DNA from: Bacteroidales bacterium UBA3630
GTDB taxonomy: Bacteria > Bacteroidota > Bacteroidia > Bacteroidales > P3
Assembly (NCBI GenBank): GCA_002373995.1
Contig: DFLB01000048.1
Coordinates: 89,840 to 103,260 of the forward strand
Length of the DNA: 13,421 nucleotides
Reading direction: 5' to 3'
This document shows, piece after piece, positions 13,399 to 13,421 of the stretch; position 1 is the stretch's first letter; each line of letters opens with the position of its first letter. Under the pieces are notes generated by a model. It searched no databases. It had not been told where the DNA came from and was given only the letters and a program-made list of their open reading frames with translations. The translations under genes and the position numbers were made by a program.

Positions 13399-13421
13399 CA
13401 TCCTAAGCACATCCTAAGCAC
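13399..13421. repeat. Second copy of the 11-bp tandem repeat, cut by the window edge
   Basis: Two full CATCCTAAGCA units and the first base of a third reach the end of the window, preceded by a C-rich run. This is the same unit and orientation as the array at 5226-5310, here about 100 bp upstream of the porin gene. Confidence 0.9.

Overview
The window looks like a chromosomal stretch of a fairly GC-rich member of the Bacteroidales (Bacteroidota). Four lines of evidence support this. Promoter -7 boxes match the Bacteroidota consensus TAnnTTTG, one of them with a TTTG -33 box at exactly 19 nt. Clear Shine-Dalgarno sequences are missing and the short leaders are A-rich. A DUF4491-type membrane protein is present. 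The window opens on a Gly-Tyr repeat tail typical of Bacteroidota polysaccharide-export tyrosine kinases. No tRNA, rRNA, insertion sequence, phage gene or CRISPR array was seen.

Left part (1-4264, plus strand): the end of a surface polysaccharide operon. The last codons of a Wzc-like tyrosine autokinase are followed by rfbA, rfbC and rfbD, each joined to the previous gene by an ATGA stop/start overlap. Four bases later comes a 643-residue membrane-anchored nucleotide-sugar 4,6-dehydratase of the WbpM/PglF/CapD type. RfbA, RfbC and RfbD supply three of the four steps to dTDP-L-rhamnose. The second step, RfbB, is not in the window.

Middle part (4280-8177): a minus-strand gene for a secreted lamin-tail-domain protein converges on the polysaccharide operon. 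It diverges from purE across a 191-bp gap that holds an 11-bp tandem repeat. purE (purine synthesis) is followed by a LolA-like periplasmic protein and then by a fusion of a P-loop kinase-like domain with a zinc dCMP deaminase. The fusion gene overlaps, tail to tail, a gene for a secreted YiiX/NlpC-P60-like cysteine hydrolase.

Right part (8187-13421): two facing promoters drive the hydrolase gene leftward and an ABC exporter gene rightward. The exporter ends at a strong bidirectional terminator shared with a small 2[4Fe-4S] ferredoxin gene on the minus strand. Further right, all on the minus strand, are a DUF4491 membrane protein and a two-gene unit: an outer-membrane porin-like barrel followed four bases later by an inner-membrane Gate-domain permease-like protein. 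The 11-bp repeat reappears at the right edge, upstream of the porin gene.

Most genes belong to known families and no complete new system is proven here. The best leads are the dispersed 11-bp repeat, the kinase-deaminase fusion, the mirrored divergent promoter with almost no leaders, the porin/permease pair of unknown substrate, an 18-bp palindrome in the ferredoxin leader, and a PurE lacking a normally conserved active-site histidine.
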